The notes beneath the pieces are model-generated. The model was not told the origin of the DNA. It did no database searches and saw nothing but the letters and a program-made list of their open reading frames with translations. From RBG-16-66-20 sp035308765 (lineage in GTDB: Bacteria; Pseudomonadota; Gammaproteobacteria; Burkholderiales; SG8-39), in NCBI GenBank assembly GCA_035308765.1, contig DATGGA010000026.1, positions 33,089 through 97,088 on the forward strand: a stretch of 64,000 nt of DNA, in the 5' to 3' direction. This document shows, one piece after another, positions 55,701 to 63,978 of this stretch; positions within the stretch are counted from its first letter, which is position 1, and each line of letters begins with the position of its first letter. Position numbers and translations under genes: made by a program.

Positions 55701-56420
55701 ATGAAAACCGCTTCGTGGAGATTCCTCCTGGTGCCGCTGGCCTTCTTTGCGCAATCGTGTCTTGCCGGGGAAGAACTCATCACCACGGCGCGCTACGCCA
55801 GCGGAGAACAGGTCCCGTACATCCTGAATGCCGGCAATTCGCCGCCGAAATACATCGTCATCCTGTTTCCGGGCGGCTCGGGTCTCGTCGATCCCCACAT
55901 GGAGAACGGCAAGCTCGTCTACGGTTTCAAAGGCAATTTCCTGGTCCGGTCCAGGCTGCTCATCGTGGACGACGAGTTCGCGACCGTGACGACGAATTCG
56001 ACGCAGAGCCGGGAACGCGTCCAGGCCCTCCTGGACGATCTCAAGAGCCGCTGGCCGGATGCGCGGATCTATCTCATGGGAACGAGCAACGGCACCGGAG
56101 CGACGATGGCGCTCGCGGGCTATCTCTCCGACAGGATTGCCGGGGTCATCCATACCTCGTCGCTGGCCGGCATCTACGATTTCGACGCGAGGAAATACAA
56201 GAACCGCCAGCTGATCGTCCATCACCGGGACGATCATTGCCGGGCGACCCCTTTCAGCGCCGCGGAGGCGTCGCATGAACGGTTCGGCGACGACTTCATC
56301 GTGATGAAGGGCGGCATTTCGGTGGGCGACAGTTGCGAGGCCTTCGCCCACCACGGCTACAACGGCATCGAGCGCGAAACGGTGGACGCAATCAAGAAAT
56401 GGATAAGGCAGGGCGGTTGA
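55701..56420 (+). CDS. Exported alpha/beta-hydrolase-like protein
   Basis: 239-aa protein with a signal peptide (FAQSCLAG). It has hydrolase-like features: an oxyanion strand IVILFPGGSGL, a nucleophile elbow GTSNGTGAT and a C-terminal HHGYNGIE that could supply the catalytic His. A DDHC segment occurs before it. The substrate is unknown. It begins 9 bases after the FecR-domain gene and is probably in the same operon. Confidence 0.75.
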   Translation: MKTASWRFLLVPLAFFAQSCLAGEELITTARYASGEQVPYILNAGNSPPKYIVILFPGGSGLVDPHMENGKLVYGFKGNFLVRSRLLIVDDEFATVTTNSTQSRERVQALLDDLKSRWPDARIYLMGTSNGTGATMALAGYLSDRIAGVIHTSSLAGIYDFDARKYKNRQLIVHHRDDHCRATPFSAAEASHERFGDDFIVMKGGISVGDSCEAFAHHGYNGIERETVDAIKKWIRQGG

Positions 56421-56513
56421 GGCGGCAGAGCGGCGGCAGGGCGAATGATTGCTTTCGGCCCAAAGTGGTCATTCAAGGTGTAGATTGGCCGAGTTCCTAG
56501 AGGGGGAAAAGCG

Positions 56514-57002
56514 ATGAGGCGAACAACCGGATCCATCCTGATTTCGCTGCTCCTTGCGGTCCCGGCGGCGTCCGCCGCGACGCAAAGCGAGGGCGAGCGC
56601 CAGCAACGTCCGTTCAGCCGGCCGACAGAGCGGGTCGAGGCGCGTCTTGCCTATATTCACACGGCGCTGAAGATTACCGACGCGCAGCAGATGCAGTGGG
56701 ACGCGTTCGCCGTGAAGATGCGTCAACTGGCGGCCGCGCGCGAAAAGGCGATGCAACAGTGGCGCGACACGATGTCGCGGAGCAGCGGCAAGCGCGAGCA
56801 TCTCGAGTTGACCGTGGTTGAGCGGCTGGAATACTGGCGGCGGATATATGCCGAAGCAACTGCGCGGGTCAACGAGATACTTTCGGTCGTCAAGCCTCTT
56901 TACGAGGTGCTGAACGCCGAGCAAAAACAGGTGGCCGATGATTTATTTGCGCGCCGCGATTATGGCGTCATGGAGCGCGGCATGCCCTTCGGTCGCGAGT
57001 AG
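56514..57002 (+). CDS. Spy/CpxP (LTXXQ-like) periplasmic protein
   Basis: 162-aa exported protein with signal peptide (PAASA|AT). An all-helical mature part carries a Spy/CpxP-type motif near the end (LNAEQKQVADDLF) and an N-terminal LAYIHTALKITDAQQMQWDAF. Spy and CpxP act as periplasmic chaperone or stress feedback proteins. An AGGGGG ribosome site precedes the ATG. A 93-base gap separates it from the hydrolase upstream, so it may have its own promoter. Confidence 0.85.
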   Translation: MRRTTGSILISLLLAVPAASAATQSEGERQQRPFSRPTERVEARLAYIHTALKITDAQQMQWDAFAVKMRQLAAAREKAMQQWRDTMSRSSGKREHLELTVVERLEYWRRIYAEATARVNEILSVVKPLYEVLNAEQKQVADDLFARRDYGVMERGMPFGRE

Positions 57003-57122
57003 TCCGGCGCCGGCGCGCGGGACTGTCAGAAGGTGTGCGTGCTGCCAAGAACTGCCAGACAGCCGCGGTTGGACACGTACAATGGTGGAATCCAGCTTCT
57101 GGATGCTTTTCTGCGAAGATAA

Positions 57123-58082
57123 ATGAAGAAGTCCGACTCAATTGCCTGGGGCCGTCCGTGGACGCTGATGCCTGTCCTTCTGGCCGGGCTCGCCGTTTGC
57201 AATTCCACAGGGGCGACAGAGCGTGAAGCGGCTGCGGCGCTTGCCAGGCTGCCCGGGCGCGCTTCCTTCTTTATTGCCGCCCATCCGGACGATATCGAGC
57301 TGTTCATGGCGCGCAACGCGTGGTCCGACATCAAGCGCAAACATGTCAAGACTGTATTCGTCGTCCTTACTGCCGGAGACGCTGGCCAAGGGAAGACGAG
57401 CGACGGTGTGCGGGAGCCCTACTATCGCGCGAGGGAGATCGGACACCAGCGGGCCGTCAGATACTGGGCGAGCTTGAGCGACGCGGAATCCGTCGTCCCC
57501 AGGGAAGAGGTGGTGACGATCTCCGGACAGGTTCTCCAGCGCCAGTCTATCGGCGAAGACATCGCGCTTTACAACGTGCGTCTGCCCGACGGCAACGGGC
57601 AAGGCACGGGATATCCCGCTACCGGCCAGCAGAGTCTGACTTTGCTCAGGTCGGGAGGGATCCCGGCAATTCGTTCCATCGACAGCAAGCTATTGCTGTC
57701 CTACGATGAGCTGAAAGCGCTGATGCAGGGCATCGTGGCCCATGAGGCCCGCGGATCCCGGAAAATCTGGATCCATATCATTGACGAGGACGGAGGCAGC
57801 AATCCGTCGGATCATGCGGACCACACGGCCACCTCGGAAATGGTCCGTGACGCCCTTTCCGAATATCCCTATACCTGTGCAAGCTTCGCCCGGTACACGA
57901 GCTATGCCAATGCGAGAAAACCGCAGAACTACAGCCTCAAGGATTCCGTTACCCACGTCGCCACGATGGATGTCCTGAATTCCGGCCTGATCGATGGCGG
58001 CCACGCCAAGACCTCCCACGACCCATGGCTGAAAAAGCAATACTTCAGAAGTAGAGACAGACGGTCTCTCTGCAACTTCTAG
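57123..58082 (+). CDS. PIG-L family deacetylase, exported
   Basis: 319-aa zinc deacetylase of the PIG-L/LmbE family, which removes acetyl groups from N-acetylglucosamine-type sugars. The AHPDDIE motif gives His54 and Asp56-Asp57. The later DHADHTATSEM supplies another zinc His. A signal peptide (LLAGLAVCNSTGA) puts it outside the cytoplasm, unlike most family members. Its C-terminus after residue 300 is basic (KKQYFRSRDRR). No obvious sugar locus is adjacent except a methyltransferase downstream. Confidence 0.85.
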   Translation: MKKSDSIAWGRPWTLMPVLLAGLAVCNSTGATEREAAAALARLPGRASFFIAAHPDDIELFMARNAWSDIKRKHVKTVFVVLTAGDAGQGKTSDGVREPYYRAREIGHQRAVRYWASLSDAESVVPREEVVTISGQVLQRQSIGEDIALYNVRLPDGNGQGTGYPATGQQSLTLLRSGGIPAIRSIDSKLLLSYDELKALMQGIVAHEARGSRKIWIHIIDEDGGSNPSDHADHTATSEMVRDALSEYPYTCASFARYTSYANARKPQNYSLKDSVTHVATMDVLNSGLIDGGHAKTSHDPWLKKQYFRSRDRRSLCNF

Positions 58083-58158
58083 CATTCACGTGAATTTTGG
58101 TGCGCGTTATGGCTTCACAGCGCGAGAATGCCTGCCCTAGGGACCAAATGGCCGGCGA

Positions 58159-58788
58159 ATGTTAGGACGCTTCCTCGCAGATATATTCAGGCCGGCCACT
58201 CCCGCTGCGCCGGCTGGCCCGCTCAAGCTCAACTTGGGCTGCGGCGACAAGCTGCTGCCGGGCTACGTCAATGTCGACAAGTTCGGCAAGCCGGACGTGC
58301 GCTGGGATCTCGAGACATTTCCCTGGCCCTGGCGCGACGACTCGGTCGAGCAGGTGCTCTTGAGCCATGTGCTCGAGCACCTCGGGGCCACGCCGGACGG
58401 GTTCATCGGGATCATGAGGGAACTCTATCGCGTCTGCCGCGACGGGGCCAAGGTGCAGGTCAACGTTCCGCATCCGCGCCACGACAATTTCCTCGGCGAT
58501 CCGACCCATGTGCGGCCGATTACGCCGCAGGTCTTGAGCCTGTTCTCCAGGAAGCTCAACCTAGAATGGCAATCGCATGGCTTCGCCAATACGCCGCTGG
58601 CGCTCTACCACGACGTCGATTTTGAAATCGAGGAATATAGCTATGTGCTGGAAGAAGAATATCAGCGCAGATTGAACGAAAGCGGGGGCGGTCAGCAGGA
58701 GCTGGCGCGGCTGGTGAGCACATACAACAACGTCGCCGCCGAGATACGCATCCGGATGCGAGTGATGAAGCGCCGGCAGGCATTCTGA
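58159..58788 (+). CDS. SAM-dependent methyltransferase
   Basis: 209-aa class I methyltransferase with motif I LNLGCGDKLLPGYVNVD (about 24-40) and a methyltransf_11-type post-motif LLSHVLEHLG. Such LNLGCGxKLLPGYVNVD proteins are frequent in polysaccharide and cell-surface loci. A coiled C-terminus (AAEIRIRMRVMKRRQ) follows. It lies 76 bases after the PIG-L gene and 13 bases before the dehalogenase; substrate unknown. Confidence 0.85.
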   Translation: MLGRFLADIFRPATPAAPAGPLKLNLGCGDKLLPGYVNVDKFGKPDVRWDLETFPWPWRDDSVEQVLLSHVLEHLGATPDGFIGIMRELYRVCRDGAKVQVNVPHPRHDNFLGDPTHVRPITPQVLSLFSRKLNLEWQSHGFANTPLALYHDVDFEIEEYSYVLEEEYQRRLNESGGGQQELARLVSTYNNVAAEIRIRMRVMKRRQAF

Positions 58789-58801
58789 CGAGGTGACTTT
58801 C

Positions 58802-59506
58802 ATGGCAGGCGCCGGGCAGCTCAGGGAGAGGATCAAGGTCGTGATGTTCGACCAGTACGGGACCGTGGTCGACATGCAGACGGGACTGACGGAAATCGCC
58901 GCGCCGTTCCTGAGGAAGAAGGGCTGGAGCGGCGATCCGGGTTCCTTCGTCACCTGGTGGCGCCGCACGCACTTCGAGAATTCCATGATCGACGCGCTGC
59001 TGCACAAGGCGCACACGCCTTACCGCGAGATCGGGCACGCGGCGGTCTCGTACACCATGGACCGCGCCGGCATCGAGTACACGCCCGACGACGTCAAGTA
59101 TCTGGTGGGCTGCATCGAAAGGCTCAAGTGCTTCCCCGACGTGCCCGGGGCGCTGCTGAGGCTGAAGACGAAGTTCAAGATCGCGGTCCTCTCGAACGGC
59201 GATCCGGACATGCTGGAGGCGGCCAGGAAGCATCACGGCATCCCGTTCGACAGGGTGATTTCCGCGGCGGCGGCCAATTCGTTCAAACCCCATGTCTCGA
59301 CCTACACCAAGGCGGCCGAGATCATGAGCGTGCGGATGGACGAAGTGCTGTTCGTCGCCAACCACGCCTTCGACTGCATCGGGGCGAAAGCCGCGGGCAT
59401 GCACAGCGCGTTCATCGATCGTCGCAAGCGGCCCTTCGGCGGCACTCCGTATCAGCCCGACCTGCGGGTCGACGACATGAAGTCGCTTGCAGACGCCATG
59501 GTCTAG
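58802..59506 (+). CDS. Haloacid dehalogenase type II-like HAD hydrolase
   Basis: 234-aa HAD-superfamily hydrolase. The nucleophile is Asp17 in FDQYGTVVD, then a Ser/Asn in LSNGDPDML, Lys in FKPHVSTY and the final acidic NHAFDC. This arrangement fits 2-haloacid dehalogenase type II. The ATG at 58802 is chosen because GAGG is 8 bases upstream; a GTG three codons earlier is also in frame. No transport or regulatory gene for haloacids is near. Confidence 0.85.
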   Translation: MAGAGQLRERIKVVMFDQYGTVVDMQTGLTEIAAPFLRKKGWSGDPGSFVTWWRRTHFENSMIDALLHKAHTPYREIGHAAVSYTMDRAGIEYTPDDVKYLVGCIERLKCFPDVPGALLRLKTKFKIAVLSNGDPDMLEAARKHHGIPFDRVISAAAANSFKPHVSTYTKAAEIMSVRMDEVLFVANHAFDCIGAKAAGMHSAFIDRRKRPFGGTPYQPDLRVDDMKSLADAMV

Positions 59507-59666
59507 CGAGAATGGTCTATTTCGAGCTTGCAGGAACCTGACCTGCGGGAACTTTCAGGAAACTGACGGGACGCTGATTGGCACGAACCGGGAGTAATGT
59601 GATGCCGATGGTTTTTGCCTGCTTTACCGATGCTCGGCGAGAACGGCTAGCGAAGAGGTACCGTAC

Positions 59667-60071
59667 ATGAGTAACGTATTGGTCGTGCTTTTGTTCGCGG
59701 TATTGATCGTCGGCATCTGGCTGTCGTTTCAGCTGTTCATGCGGGGCGATACGGCCAGAGAAAGAATAGCCAGGCTAACGCCGCCAGACTTCAAACCCGA
59801 TCTTTTCTATAGCAAGGGCGATACTTACGTGGGTTATGAATACCAGAACAAAAGGCTGGTGCTGATTGACTGGCCTCACGCAAAAGTGCTTGAACCAACG
59901 GACGTCCGTTCACTGGAACCCGTACATGAATCGCTGCTCGGAATTACGCATCATTGGCTCGCGGTAAACGTGTCGGACCCGGAATTTTCACGATACAGGA
60001 TCTGGTTCCAATTTCGCCGTGCGAAATTGAACGAGTGGCGTGATCGCCTGGCGGAAATCTGCAAGAAATAA
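59667..60071 (+). CDS. Membrane-anchored protein, unknown function
   Basis: 134-aa protein with one N-terminal membrane helix (VLVVLLFAVLIVGIWLSFQLF) and a soluble beta-rich remainder (DTYVGYEYQNKRLVLIDWPHAKV, LAVNVSDPEFSRYRIWFQFRRAK). I do not recognise a family. A start ATG with GAGG (AAGAGG) site supports it. It is followed after 16 bases by a 32-codon membrane peptide and is probably cotranscribed with it. Confidence 0.65.
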   Translation: MSNVLVVLLFAVLIVGIWLSFQLFMRGDTARERIARLTPPDFKPDLFYSKGDTYVGYEYQNKRLVLIDWPHAKVLEPTDVRSLEPVHESLLGITHHWLAVNVSDPEFSRYRIWFQFRRAKLNEWRDRLAEICKK

Positions 60072-60087
60072 GTTGAAGGAATTCATC

Positions 60088-60186
60088 ATGAGGCCGATTA
60101 CATACGGCGCGCTTGCCATAGCGATGGCGTTATACGCCGTCGCTTCTTTTTTAGTTGAAGGCTTCGAGCGCGTGGTTTCGACTTAA
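60088..60186 (+). CDS. 32-aa single-helix membrane peptide
   Basis: A complete small ORF with an AAGGA ribosome site 8 bases before ATG. The 32-residue product is one hydrophobic helix (ITYGALAIAMALYAVASFLV) followed by a charged C-terminus (EGFERVVST). It sits between the 134-aa membrane protein and the CBS-domain gene with short gaps, all on the plus strand. Ribosome site, hydrophobic pattern and position support a real gene, but there is no family evidence. Confidence 0.55.
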   Translation: MRPITYGALAIAMALYAVASFLVEGFERVVST

Positions 60187-60201
60187 TCCGAAGGAGGGTC
60201 C

Positions 60202-60828
60202 ATGGAACGCCAATTCCGCTCGCTTCCGATTCACGAGCTGGGCGCCGACGCGGGATTCCGCCGGCCTGTTCAGCCGCCAGCCGCGCGGGTATCGCTGGAG
60301 TCCAAGGCGCTGGAGGTGATGACCGATCTCCTGCGCGCCATTCCCGCCACGATCCGTCCCCAGGCGCCGATCGAGGGCGCGAACAACTTCATGATTTCCC
60401 GCGGCGTGCGCCTGCTGCTGGTAGTGGACGAACGGGACGTGGTGCTGGGCGTGGTTACCTCGACCGACGTCCTCGGCGAGAAGTCGATGCGCGTCGCGAT
60501 CGAGCGCGGCATCAAGCGCCAGGACCTCATGGCAGGCGACATCATGACGCCGGCAAGCCAGGTCGAGGTGCTCGCGCTGGATGACGTCGAAAGCGCACGG
60601 GTCGGCCACGTGCTGGAGACGCTGAGAAAGGCAGGGCGCCAGCACGCGCTGGTGGTCGATTTCGACGTGATCCCGCCGAACAACCTGATCGACAGGCCCG
60701 TCCGGCGCACCATGGTGCGCGGGGTGTTCTCGATTTCGCAATTGGCGCGCCAGCTCGGGGTGTCGCTGCAGAGCTCCGGCGAAGTCGCCCGCACGTTCTC
60801 CGAGATCGAGGCCGCGCTGAGCGGTTAA
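60202..60828 (+). CDS. CBS-domain protein
   Basis: 208-aa soluble protein with two CBS motifs (about residues 45-95 and 110-175: IEGANNFMISRGVRLLLVVDERDVVLGVVTSTDVL and LMAGDIMTPASQVEVLALDD with later RQHALVVD). CBS pairs bind adenosyl ligands and regulate partners. An AAGGAGG site precedes the ATG. There is no enzymatic domain. The C-terminal ~35 residues (QLGVSLQSSGEVARTFSEIE) are helical. The partner is not identifiable from neighbours. Confidence 0.88.
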   Translation: MERQFRSLPIHELGADAGFRRPVQPPAARVSLESKALEVMTDLLRAIPATIRPQAPIEGANNFMISRGVRLLLVVDERDVVLGVVTSTDVLGEKSMRVAIERGIKRQDLMAGDIMTPASQVEVLALDDVESARVGHVLETLRKAGRQHALVVDFDVIPPNNLIDRPVRRTMVRGVFSISQLARQLGVSLQSSGEVARTFSEIEAALSG

Positions 60829-60834
60829 GCGGCC

Positions 60835-60989
60835 TTACTTCGTCCTTTTGGCGGACTCCACCGCGTCGTGAAGTTCGCGCTCAGCCTGGCGCAGGGCTTC
60901 TTCGGCCTTCGCGCCATGGCCGTCCATGTCGTAATGGTTCGCCGCGCGGGCGCATTCCATTTCCTTGATGGCCTCCTGGACTTGGGCAT
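60835..60989 (-). pseudogene. Small gene with apparent one-base frameshift near its start
   Basis: On the minus strand an AAGGAG site lies 5 bases before an ATG (60987-60989). The downstream frame that ends with TAA at 60835-60837 encodes a protein-like segment (VQEAIKEMECARAANHYDM, then DGHGAKAEEALRQAE) with no start codon of its own. The ATG frame itself gives only arginine/proline-rich sequence. The distance from ATG to stop is 155 bases, one short of a whole number of codons; one extra C in the CCC just after ATG would restore a 51-aa reading frame. Either a real mutation or an assembly error in a C-run. Function unknown. Confidence 0.55.
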
Positions 60990-61133
60990 GGGATCTCCTT
61001 TTTCAATCCGGCAAAAAGCGGGAACCGCCGAGACGCCATTTGCCGGCAGGCGATCGGCGTCGGTATTTCTCCATTCTGCCGATAAAACACTAAAATCTAT
61101 ACCTCGACCTGTGACAAAGTTCACCTTATTCCG

Positions 61134-62690
61134 ATGCCGAGCCGATTGAAAAGCGCAACGGTAATGTTCCTGCTCTGCCTGCTCGCCGGGGCGCGGCCCG
61201 CGAGCGCCGAGGTAACCCGGATCGAATTCGCGTCGAAGCAGCCTTACGGTACGTTTCGGGCGGGCAATTATGTGATCTGGCAGGGCAGGATCCACGGCGA
61301 CTTGTCGCCGAACGAGGCGATTCCGGGCGTCGACAAGGCTGCGCGCAACGAACGCGGGCGCGTTGCCTACTCGGCCAGGATCATTCTCATCATTCCCGAA
61401 GCGGCTGGGACCGGCAATGGCGCATTGCTGGTGGACGTGCCCAACCGCGGCCGGGCATACGCGGAAGCGCTCTACAACTCGCCGCGCGATGCGCCTTTCC
61501 TGTCGGGCACCCTGGAACAGGGCACCGGGTTTCTTCAGGACTACGGCTTCAGCGTTGCGGAGGTGTACTGGGAGCTCGGGCACGACGCGGACCTGCCTTC
61601 GTTCATCGCCGCGGACGGCAGGAAACGGTACGTCGAGGGCGCCGGCTTTGCGATCGTGCGCGACGCCGCCGATTTCCTCGCGCACGCGCCCGCGGACGCT
61701 GCGGGAACCCCGAACCCGCTCAAGGGGGCCATCAACCGCGCGCTCGCGAGCGGAAAATCGCAGGACGGACGGTTCCTGAAGACCTTCCTGCTGAACGGTT
61801 TCAACATGGCGGGCGGGCGCCGCGTATTCGACGGCATGCACGTATTCGTGTCGGCCGCGGGTCTTCTGCCGATCCTGCAGACCGGGACCGGCCCGGAATC
61901 CAGCGGCAACGGCGCACCGACCTTCGCCAGCCCGGAATTTCCCGGCGTCAACGACGGGCCGCTCACGATCGGCGAGATCATCGCCAGGGTCGAGGCGCGG
62001 GGCGAGATCCCGCCGAAGATGCTGCTGGTCAACTCGACCACGGATTACTACTCGCTGCGCGCTTCCCTCGGACGTACCGGCGCATCCGGGACCGCCGATC
62101 AGCAGCTTCCGGCCAACGTGAGGATGTACGACATCGCCGGCGGATCGCATGTCGTGGTTCCAAAGGCGCCGGAATGCGCTTTGCCGCCTGGCCGCCTCGA
62201 TTGGGCCCCGGTGTCTCGTGCCGGACTGCTTCGCCTCGACGCGTGGGTGGCCCTGAACGCTGCGCCTCCCGCGAGCATGCTGATGCCGCTGGAGCCGGCA
62301 AGCGGCGAGCCCCCCGCGCTGCAGGCCCCGGCCAGGCTTGCCAGCGCCGCGATCCAGGTGCCGAAGCGTGACGCAGACGGAAATGCAGTCGGTGGCGTGC
62401 GGTTGCCGGACATCGTGGCGCCGCTCGGCACGAACGGCGGCCAGAATCAACCGCAGACTTTCACATGCATGCTGGTCGGATCCTATTCCGCGTTCGCCGT
62501 CACGAAGGCGCAGCGGGAAGCGGCGCACGATGCGCGCCCGTCAGTCGAGGAGCGCTACCGGAGCCTGGACGAATACGTAAACCGGGTGCGGGTTGCGGCG
62601 CAGGGCCTGCTGGAGCGCGGGCTTCTGCTGCCGGAAGACGCGGCGGTGATTGTCCAGGGAGCTGCATCGAATCATCTGTTTGGGCACTGA
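61134..62690 (+). CDS. Alpha/beta hydrolase-domain protein, exported
   Basis: 518-aa protein with a signal peptide (LLAGARPASA). It resembles the large alpha/beta-hydrolase-domain family of unknown function: ALLVDVPNRGRAYAEALYN, GFLQDYGFSVAEVYWELGHD, LTIGEIIARVEARGEIPPK and AGGSHVVV near the C-terminal catalytic region. No classical GxSxG is obvious in the part I could inspect. It stands alone, with a 107-base upstream gap to the minus-strand small gene. The substrate is unknown. Confidence 0.75.
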   Translation: MPSRLKSATVMFLLCLLAGARPASAEVTRIEFASKQPYGTFRAGNYVIWQGRIHGDLSPNEAIPGVDKAARNERGRVAYSARIILIIPEAAGTGNGALLVDVPNRGRAYAEALYNSPRDAPFLSGTLEQGTGFLQDYGFSVAEVYWELGHDADLPSFIAADGRKRYVEGAGFAIVRDAADFLAHAPADAAGTPNPLKGAINRALASGKSQDGRFLKTFLLNGFNMAGGRRVFDGMHVFVSAAGLLPILQTGTGPESSGNGAPTFASPEFPGVNDGPLTIGEIIARVEARGEIPPKMLLVNSTTDYYSLRASLGRTGASGTADQQLPANVRMYDIAGGSHVVVPKAPECALPPGRLDWAPVSRAGLLRLDAWVALNAAPPASMLMPLEPASGEPPALQAPARLASAAIQVPKRDADGNAVGGVRLPDIVAPLGTNGGQNQPQTFTCMLVGSYSAFAVTKAQREAAHDARPSVEERYRSLDEYVNRVRVAAQGLLERGLLLPEDAAVIVQGAASNHLFGH

Positions 62691-62719
62691 CCCGAGACCA
62701 ACACTAGGGGGAGACGCGC

Positions 62720-63946
62720 GTGAACGACATGGTGACGAAAGTCATGACGGAACCGCAGGACTGGTACACCGCCGCGCAGGCGGTGCAAGCCGACACGGTG
62801 GCGTTGCGGCGCGCGATCCATTCCGAGCCCGAACTCGGGCTGCAGACCCCGAAAACGCTTGCCAAGGTGCGCGCCGCGCTCGCCGGCCTGCCGCTGGAGT
62901 GGAAGACCGGGCGCTCGACGACCGGCGCGGTCGCCGTGCTGCGCGGCGCTTTGCCCGGGCGCAGCGTGTTGCTTCGCGGCGATATGGACGCGCTGCCGAT
63001 GCCGGAGGACACGGGGCTGCAATTCCGCTCCACCGTCGAAGGCGCGATGCACGCCTGCGGCCACGATACGCACACCGCGATGCTGGCCTCCGCGGCGCGC
63101 ATTCTCTGCGCCCGCCGCGAGTCGCTCGCCGGCACGGTGCTGTTCATGTTCCAGCCCGGCGAGGAGGGCTGGCACGGCGCCCGATTCATGATCGACGACG
63201 GCCTGCTCGACGACCCGGCGCCCGAGGCGGCTTTCGCGCTGCACATCATGCCGAATGCGCCGGCCGGCAGCTTCGTCGCCAAGGCCGGACCCATGATGGC
63301 CTCGGCCGACAAGCTGATCGTGCGCGTGACGGGCAAGGGCGGGCATGCGTCGATGCCGCACCACGCGATCGATCCTATTCCGGTCGCTTGCGAGATCGTG
63401 ACCGCGCTGCAGGCTTTCGTCACGCGGCGCATCGACATATTCGATCCGGTCGTGATCACCGTCGCCAAGATCGACGGCGGATCGACCAACAACGTGATCC
63501 CGGAGACCGCCAATCTGCTCGGCACCATCCGGACGCTCTCGGAGGAAACGCGCGAGGCGGCCCACGCCGGCATCGCCCGGGTGGCCGAGAACGTCGCGCG
63601 CGCGCACGAGTGCGAGGCCGAGGTGAAGATCGAACGGGGCTTTCCGGTAACCGTGTGCGACGCGCGCGCCGTCGGCGTCGCCGAGCAGGCGATCGGCGGC
63701 CTGTTCGGCGCCGGGGCATGGAAAACGATGACCAGCCCGGTCATGGGCGCCGAGGATTTTTCCTACGTGCTGAATCGCGTGCCAGGCGTGATGGTTTTCC
63801 TCGGCGTATGCCCCGAGGGGCAGCTGTGGAGGAGCGCCTGCCCCTGCCACTCGAACAAGATGGTGCTGAACGAGGCGATGCTGGCCCGCGGCGTCGCGGC
63901 GCACTGCGCCATCGCCGAACGGTTCCTCGCGCGCGGGTTCGGCTGA
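62720..63946 (+). CDS. M20D amidohydrolase (hippurate hydrolase-like)
   Basis: 408-aa zinc amidohydrolase of the HipO/IAA-amino-acid hydrolase family. The signature HACGHDTHTAML contains Cys113 and His115. A Glu pair lies in PGEEGWHGA, then HASMPHHAIDPI and near the C-terminus GAEDFSYVL. It hydrolyses N-acyl-amino-acids. The start is GTG at 62720 with an AGGGGGA site 7 bases upstream; the first ATG three codons later is less well placed. It has 29 bases to the upstream hydrolase stop, so an operon is possible. Confidence 0.92.
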   Translation: MNDMVTKVMTEPQDWYTAAQAVQADTVALRRAIHSEPELGLQTPKTLAKVRAALAGLPLEWKTGRSTTGAVAVLRGALPGRSVLLRGDMDALPMPEDTGLQFRSTVEGAMHACGHDTHTAMLASAARILCARRESLAGTVLFMFQPGEEGWHGARFMIDDGLLDDPAPEAAFALHIMPNAPAGSFVAKAGPMMASADKLIVRVTGKGGHASMPHHAIDPIPVACEIVTALQAFVTRRIDIFDPVVITVAKIDGGSTNNVIPETANLLGTIRTLSEETREAAHAGIARVAENVARAHECEAEVKIERGFPVTVCDARAVGVAEQAIGGLFGAGAWKTMTSPVMGAEDFSYVLNRVPGVMVFLGVCPEGQLWRSACPCHSNKMVLNEAMLARGVAAHCAIAERFLARGFG

Positions 63947-63978
63947 GGCGGTCATCCGCCCCGGCCTGTCGCGTCGAA

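Noticed and set aside
59520..59570. Imperfect direct repeat CAGGAAxCTGAC near 59530 and 59560
   Set aside because: Two short copies only; no array, no flanking mobile gene, so not a CRISPR or transposon end.
61001..62528. Long minus-strand frame opposite the alpha/beta hydrolase gene
   Set aside because: Antisense to an intact exported-hydrolase frame; its Arg/Pro-rich composition is that of a shadow frame.
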